NCBI GenBank assembly: GCA_045589215.1
Contig: JAZNOQ010000012.1
Coordinates: 1-19,750, forward strand
Source of the DNA: JAZNOQ01 sp045589215
GTDB taxonomy: Bacteria > Bacillota > Clostridia > Oscillospirales > CAG-272
Reading direction: 5' to 3'
DNA: 19,750 bases
Part shown: positions 15,654 through 19,750 of the stretch, piece by piece
How positions within the stretch are numbered: position 1 is the stretch's first letter
Layout: each line of letters starts with the position of its first letter
The notes under the pieces: generated by a model
Seen by the model: only the letters and a program-made list of their open reading frames with translations
The model's database searches: none
Told to the model about the DNA's origin: nothing
Program-made: the position numbers and the translations under genes

Positions 15654-16421
15654 ATGAAGCAGGATTGGCAGAAAGCCGTAATAAAAGAAATATATATAGC
15701 GTTGCATGTGACAAACGGTGCAGGAAAGACCGTCCATCACAATCGTCCGAGCCACGGCTTTGTGTTGAACGATGCCGATTCGGTCAAGGATTATTATTTT
15801 GACGATGGGCAAGTGATGAGAACCCGAGAGAACAGCTTCTTTTATCTTCCGAAGGGATCATCCTACCGTGTTGTCGATATTCGGATCGGCGGTTGCTACG
15901 CGATCAATTTCGAGGCTGATATCAGTGACGAGCCGTTTTGTGTCTCTTTACGAAATTCAGATCATCTTCTCAATAGCTTCAGAGTGGCGTGCGATACTTG
16001 GAAAAATCAAGAATATATCAGGGACGTGGCGGCAATGAGAGCGGTGTATGACGCGATATTCCAAGTGCAAAAGGAACTGCATAGGCAGTACGTTTCAGGC
16101 GATCAGATCTCGGTTATAATGCCTGCAATAGAAGCGCTTGACAGCAATTTCACGCAAAACGACCTCAGCGTTTCCTCGCTCGCCGCTCTTTGCGGTGTCA
16201 GTGAGGTATATTTCAGACGGCTGTTTTTGAATCGGTTCGGGGTGTCGCCCAAGGAGTATATGATACAAAAAAGGATCGATTACGCGAAATCTCTCTTGAA
16301 GTCGGGAGATTTTTCGGTGTCAGAGGTAGGCGTATTGTGCGGATACTCGGATCCGTGTCATTTTTCGAGAGAGTTTTCAAGGCGCGTCGGAATTTCCCCG
16401 AAGCAATATATGGATCTATGA
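15654..16421 (+). CDS. AraC-family transcriptional regulator, divergent to GRE3
   Basis: A 255-residue regulator with an N-terminal cupin-like effector domain (VHHNRPSHGFVLN to RENSFFYLPKGSSYRVVDI) and a C-terminal AraC DNA-binding domain with two helix-turn-helices: LSVSSLAALCGVSEVYFRRLF and VSEVGVLCGYSDPCHFSREF, ending GISPKQYMDL. It is only distantly similar to the AraC protein at 8316. Three in-frame starts exist (GTG 15645, ATG 15648, ATG 15654); the AGGGG site at 15641-15645 favours ATG 15654 (8-base gap), the others being too close. It probably controls GRE3; its 3' end also faces the GRE4 activase, so GRE4 control is possible but unsupported. Confidence 0.9.
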   Translation: MKQDWQKAVIKEIYIALHVTNGAGKTVHHNRPSHGFVLNDADSVKDYYFDDGQVMRTRENSFFYLPKGSSYRVVDIRIGGCYAINFEADISDEPFCVSLRNSDHLLNSFRVACDTWKNQEYIRDVAAMRAVYDAIFQVQKELHRQYVSGDQISVIMPAIEALDSNFTQNDLSVSSLAALCGVSEVYFRRLFLNRFGVSPKEYMIQKRIDYAKSLLKSGDFSVSEVGVLCGYSDPCHFSREFSRRVGISPKQYMDL

Positions 16422-16468
16422 AAATAGGCAATATCAAACCGATGATCTCGGAATGATATTGCCTTTTT
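16421..16468. terminator. Bidirectional terminator; intergenic hairpin repeat copy 3
   Basis: Same outer stem GGCAATATCA / TGATATTGCC and AA/AA internal loop as at 2386 and 9125, but the inner stem is CCGA/TCGG with loop TGATC, a paired replacement of CCC/GGG. T5 follows on the + strand. It begins at the AraC stop codon and lies between convergent AraC and activase genes. Confidence 0.83.
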
Positions 16469-16493
16469 GTTTGACAGTCGGGTACTCTTGCTT

Positions 16494-17336
16494 CTACAAG
16501 TTGGTTTTTGAAAAAATCTTTTTCAGCTGCGACATTTTTTCTTCGCTTGGAACAGAAAACGTATGCAAGTCTTTTCCAAGCGCTGCATATTTATGCTCGC
16601 CCATCCTGTGATAGGGAAGAAGCTCGATCTTTTGCGGTGCGCGGTGCGTGTTCAGGAAGGCTTTGATGTCACGCATTTCCTCTTCGGTGTCGTTGACCGT
16701 CGGGATGATCGGGATTCGCACCCAAACCGCGTTGCCGATTTCCAAAAGCCTTCCGAGGTTTGAGAGGATCAATTCATTTGAAACGCCCGTGTAGTGCTTG
16801 TGCTTTTCGCTGTTGTAGCACTTGACGTCATAAAGGAACAGATCTGTGTACGGAATGATTTCCTCAAATCGCTCAAACGCCACGTTTCCCGCAGTATCGA
16901 CCGCTGTGTGGATACCGTTTTCCTTGCATGCTTTTAGAATTTCCTTTAAAAATTCAATTTGAAGCATACATTCGCCACCCGAGAAGGTTACGCCACCGCC
17001 CGATTTTTCGTAGAAATCCTTATCCCTAAGGATCACCCTCATAACCTCGTCGACCGTATATTCCTTGCCGCAGATTTCTCTTGCATCATGTGGACAATAG
17101 AGCGTGCATTTGCCGCAAAGCTCGCACGATTCCAAGTTGTTCGGGCATTTTTCTTTGCATTTTCCGCATCCCGTGCATTTGTTTTGATAAAACATCATTT
17201 GAGGATGGGGGGGTTGACTTTCGGGATTATGGCACCAGGCACAGCGCAGATTGCATCCCTTGAAAAAGACCGTTGTGCGGATACCGGGACCGTCAACGAA
17301 TGAGCTTCTTTCTATATCAAAAATCGCAGCTTTCAT
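16494..17336 (-). CDS. Glycyl radical enzyme activase with two auxiliary Fe-S clusters, partner of GRE4
   Basis: A 280-residue radical-SAM activase. The SAM cluster motif is C28, C32, C35 (CNLRCAWC), followed by a full ferredoxin-like insert: C54, C57, C60, C64 and C71, C74, C77, C81, each a classical CX2CX2CX3CP set for a [4Fe-4S] cluster. SAM-binding GGGVTFSGGEC follows. It is clearly closest to the activase at 2434-3237 over the rest of its length (for example DLFLYDVKC, KYAALG, HTFSVPSE in both), which has lost half of this insert. Last gene of the GRE4 operon, 27 bases after the propeller stop; the ribosome site is weak (GAGA). GRE4 is the likely partner. Confidence 0.92.
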   Translation of the reverse strand: MKAAIFDIERSSFVDGPGIRTTVFFKGCNLRCAWCHNPESQPPHPQMMFYQNKCTGCGKCKEKCPNNLESCELCGKCTLYCPHDAREICGKEYTVDEVMRVILRDKDFYEKSGGGVTFSGGECMLQIEFLKEILKACKENGIHTAVDTAGNVAFERFEEIIPYTDLFLYDVKCYNSEKHKHYTGVSNELILSNLGRLLEIGNAVWVRIPIIPTVNDTEEEMRDIKAFLNTHRAPQKIELLPYHRMGEHKYAALGKDLHTFSVPSEEKMSQLKKIFSKTNL

Positions 17337-17363
17337 AATGTTCTCATTTCTGTGCGTGGATTT

Positions 17364-18392
17364 TTAGTAACAGTCAGTGAAAAACGAAGCAAAAATATCC
17401 TCAGGGATCTGCATATCCAAGTCAGTGAAGGATATTTTTAGTATGGAATCGGCATGAACCGGAATGCCATAGATATCTCCGGTTCGATCTGTTGCACCGC
17501 CTGCATAATGAACGCTTCTTTCTTCCGACAATTCGTAACACCTTCTGAGGGATTCGTCGAATGGGTCAAATTCCCATATGTCTTTGGTATATCCGGGCAG
17601 ACTGTAAATGTTGCCGTTGATGCCGCACTTGCTTCCATAGGCGCGTATGGGAATATCACTGTGTAAAATCGAAACGCTGTCATTTTCAGTATCGATCTTC
17701 AAAATGCCGTTTTTGGCGCGAAAACCGTAGATGTTACCGTTGGCAGCAATCACCGGATTAAAAGCCATTCCGCATACTGCTTCGCCGATCTCACAGATCT
17801 GCTCTGTTTCAAGGTCGATCTTTATGACAGGTGCATCCTTTTCGGGGATCATATAGATAGATCCGTTGGGGTGAATCACACTTCCGCAATATCGACAGTT
17901 ATTTCCATTGTTTATCGTGATCGCTTCACAATGCTTTCTCGAAATATCCCATTTCAAAATATGGTTGGTGTTTCGTGGAGGCTGATAAATCATACCATTT
18001 CTCGTGCATACCCCGCCGTAGTGATGCTCACCGGAATAATCCCTTTTACAGGAGATCGTTTCGAATCGGTCGTTTGCAGGATCGTATGCAAGCAAGTCAC
18101 ACGATCTGCGCGGAAACATATAAAAGATCCCACTATAAAAGTATCCGCCCGTCCACTTGAAATCCTCATCGCTGAAGGATGAAGAAAAATGAAAGCTTTG
18201 ATCTTTGAGTCGATAGCTCATCATTTTTTGTGCACTGTTGATTACGGAGTAAAGCGTTCCGTTAAAAATTTGCCCGCCGACGTACTGAAAGCTGTTTTGC
18301 TTTTCAGGGATAGCAATTTGAGAAAAAACAGGGGACAGGTGTCTGTTTTGGAGAACAAATTTATGATATCTTTCTATAATATTTTTTGGCAT
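17364..18392 (-). CDS. Unrecognised seven-repeat beta-propeller protein between GRE4 and its activase
   Basis: A 342-residue soluble protein I cannot assign to a named family. It contains seven repeats of about 43 residues, starting near 38, 80, 125, 168, 211, 253 and 297, each with a pattern like G-x5-NG-x-IY-x2-P ... ILKID; examples are HPNGSIYMIP, AANGNIYGF, INGNIYSLP and RTGDIYGIP. This implies a seven-bladed propeller, unlike the six-bladed SMP-30 protein of the GRE3 operon, and it lacks the GEGPxW and VDG metal motifs. It is Cys-rich (11 Cys). No signal peptide. It begins 10 bases after the GRE4 stop. A role in handling the GRE4 substrate, or in assembly or protection of the radical enzyme, is only guessed from position. 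Confidence 0.75.
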   Translation of the reverse strand: MPKNIIERYHKFVLQNRHLSPVFSQIAIPEKQNSFQYVGGQIFNGTLYSVINSAQKMMSYRLKDQSFHFSSSFSDEDFKWTGGYFYSGIFYMFPRRSCDLLAYDPANDRFETISCKRDYSGEHHYGGVCTRNGMIYQPPRNTNHILKWDISRKHCEAITINNGNNCRYCGSVIHPNGSIYMIPEKDAPVIKIDLETEQICEIGEAVCGMAFNPVIAANGNIYGFRAKNGILKIDTENDSVSILHSDIPIRAYGSKCGINGNIYSLPGYTKDIWEFDPFDESLRRCYELSEERSVHYAGGATDRTGDIYGIPVHADSILKISFTDLDMQIPEDIFASFFTDCY

Positions 18393-18402
18393 AAGGATCT
18401 CT

Positions 18403-19750
18403 TTATGAATGCGTTGTTCGCGAGATCACATCGTCCTGCAAAGCGCAGTTAAGCTTTACGAAATAATCGGAAAAGCCGCTGACACGTACACGTAAGCTCT
18501 TATACATATCGGGATTTTCTTTTGCTCTGAGTAGGTCTTCTTTTGACACATAAGTGAGCTGAAAATGAACGCCGCCCTTTTCGAAATATGTCAGCAGAAG
18601 ATCAACGGTTTTTTCGAAGCTCTCTTCGTTTCTCACAAGCTGCTCATCGATCATAAGATTCGTTACGGTCGCACCGCATCCAATCCCGTTTGGATCGACC
18701 GTTGCAATCGCGTTAAGAAGTGCCGAAAGTCCCTCTCGGTCGCGGCCTTCGCTTTGACCAAGCCCGAATTTGAGTGCGTCGCCCGCGCATCTTCCGTCAG
18801 GGGTGGCTCCCATATTTGCTCCAAACCACTTGAAGTGCAGCAAATATCCCGTCAAATCGCCGATCAGCCACTGATATCCAAATAGATTTTTCTTTCCCTT
18901 CAGATGCTCGTAAATGCTTTGATAGAATTGACGGGCAACCTCATTTGAGCGCTTGGTATCGTTTCCGAAAAAGTCGCCCTTCTTAAGGATCAGGGTGCGC
19001 ATATCCTCGTAGCCTTGCCAATTATTCTTGAGTGCCTTGACTAACTCTGACATTGTAAAGAGCTTTTCGTCAAAAACGAACTGCCGAACGACGATCAGGG
19101 CATCTATCGTATTTGTGATGCCCATACAGAACGGGGAAGCGATAACGGTTTCCCCCGCACCTTGCGTCAAGCTCGTAGCTTTCTCAATACAACCCTCAAA
19201 GAAAATTGATGAAAGATAGTTAACGTCCCGCGCTCTTACACGGTTGAAATTATCGTCAATTTCAAAAGCCTTGTCAAGATCCGCGAAAAACTCTCTTAGG
19301 AATATTTCGTAATAATCTTCAAAGGTTTCCGCATTTATAATTTGCTCAGACTTCTTATGAAAGAGTGTTTCGGTTGAGCGAAAAAGATTCACGGCAGATG
19401 TACTTCCCTCGATAGTTCCGAGAAAAGCAGGCTCGTTGCATCCAACGGTAGTATAATTTACAGCCTTTTCAAATGAAAATCCGCAAATCTCGGTATAGCA
19501 TTTCAACCGCTTTTCGTCGTTTTGAAAGGCAATTCGTTTATACGGATCATTGCGTTCGCAATCGAGCGCAAATCTGAACGCTTCACGCGGTGTTTTCTTC
19601 GTCCATCTAAGTGTCACCTGCGGTATATACGTCGGAAGCTCGACGAGTGCTTCAAGTATCAAGTGAGATAGGTCGGTAAAGCCGTCCTCCCCATTCGGCA
19701 AATATCCGCCAATACAGAAGTGAGATTCACCACCACGTGTGAAATTACAG
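18403..19750 (-). CDS. Glycyl radical enzyme GRE4, N-terminal part outside the window
   Basis: The frame is open to the window edge (about 448 codons visible, beginning CNFTRGGESHFCIGGY), so the gene starts beyond 19750; TTG at 19699-19701 is an internal codon, not a start. The visible part holds the catalytic loop TTVGCNEPAFLG (GCxE type, Cys thiyl and Glu base), FGNDTKRSNEVA, ATPDGRCAGDA, FEKGGVHFQLTYV and the glycyl motif VRVSGFSDYF near the C-terminus. This is a normal dehydratase/C-X lyase-type GRE. It heads (in the visible part) an operon with the seven-repeat propeller and the two-cluster activase. Substrate unknown. Confidence 0.9.
   Translation of the reverse strand, partial: CNFTRGGESHFCIGGYLPNGEDGFTDLSHLILEALVELPTYIPQVTLRWTKKTPREAFRFALDCERNDPYKRIAFQNDEKRLKCYTEICGFSFEKAVNYTTVGCNEPAFLGTIEGSTSAVNLFRSTETLFHKKSEQIINAETFEDYYEIFLREFFADLDKAFEIDDNFNRVRARDVNYLSSIFFEGCIEKATSLTQGAGETVIASPFCMGITNTIDALIVVRQFVFDEKLFTMSELVKALKNNWQGYEDMRTLILKKGDFFGNDTKRSNEVARQFYQSIYEHLKGKKNLFGYQWLIGDLTGYLLHFKWFGANMGATPDGRCAGDALKFGLGQSEGRDREGLSALLNAIATVDPNGIGCGATVTNLMIDEQLVRNEESFEKTVDLLLTYFEKGGVHFQLTYVSKEDLLRAKENPDMYKSLRVRVSGFSDYFVKLNCALQDDVISRTTHS

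Noticed and set aside
18403..19701. Treating GRE4 as complete from the TTG at 19701
   Set aside because: The frame is open upstream with typical GRE sequence to the window edge, so the gene is cut by the window.
1..19750. CRISPR array, tRNA/rRNA, transposase, phage genes, known riboswitch
   Set aside because: None seen; the only repeated element is the terminator-like hairpin.

Overview
The window looks like part of a carbohydrate-catabolism region of a strictly anaerobic bacterium, most likely a Clostridia-type member of the Bacillota (gut or sediment). Reasons: good Shine-Dalgarno sequences before most genes, near-consensus sigma-A promoters with 17-base spacers, and four oxygen-sensitive glycyl radical enzymes (GREs). 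The taxonomy is an inference. No RNA genes, phage or insertion sequences are visible. Genes are closely packed; the longest non-coding gap is about 180 bases.

Layout. (1) 1-2378, + strand: the 3' part of a MurQ-like etherase, translationally coupled to a DUF4838 glycosidase-like protein. (2) 2434-6047, - strand: an operon read IclR regulator > divergent GRE (GRE1, with a Cys-Cys active-site segment) > activase. (3) 6208-9113: a short GRE (GRE2) with no adjacent activase, diverging from an AraC regulator. (4) 9184-11538: a GH36 alpha-galactosidase (-) diverging from a small DUF4177 protein (+). (5) 11651-16421: an operon read GRE3 > SMP-30/gluconolactonase-like beta-propeller > activase, diverging from a second AraC regulator. 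(6) 16494-19750: a second operon of the same order, GRE4 (cut by the window edge) > unrecognised seven-repeat beta-propeller > activase.

The three activases are radical-SAM proteins that would install the glycyl radical on neighbouring GREs. GRE2, GRE3 and GRE4 have the GCxE catalytic loop of the dehydratase/lyase branch plus a C-terminal glycyl motif; GRE1 keeps the glycyl motif but lacks the Glu. The regulators (one IclR, two AraC), the lactonase-like propeller, the alpha-galactosidase, the DUF4838 protein and the MurQ-like lyase suggest a shared theme of sugar or sugar-acid breakdown, with radical C-O or C-C cleavage of small polyol-like substrates. The actual substrates cannot be read from the sequence.

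Two features stand out: the GRE > beta-propeller > activase module occurring twice with two different propellers, and a conserved intergenic hairpin (10-bp stem, AA/AA internal loop, variable inner stem) at three convergent gene ends plus one decayed copy.
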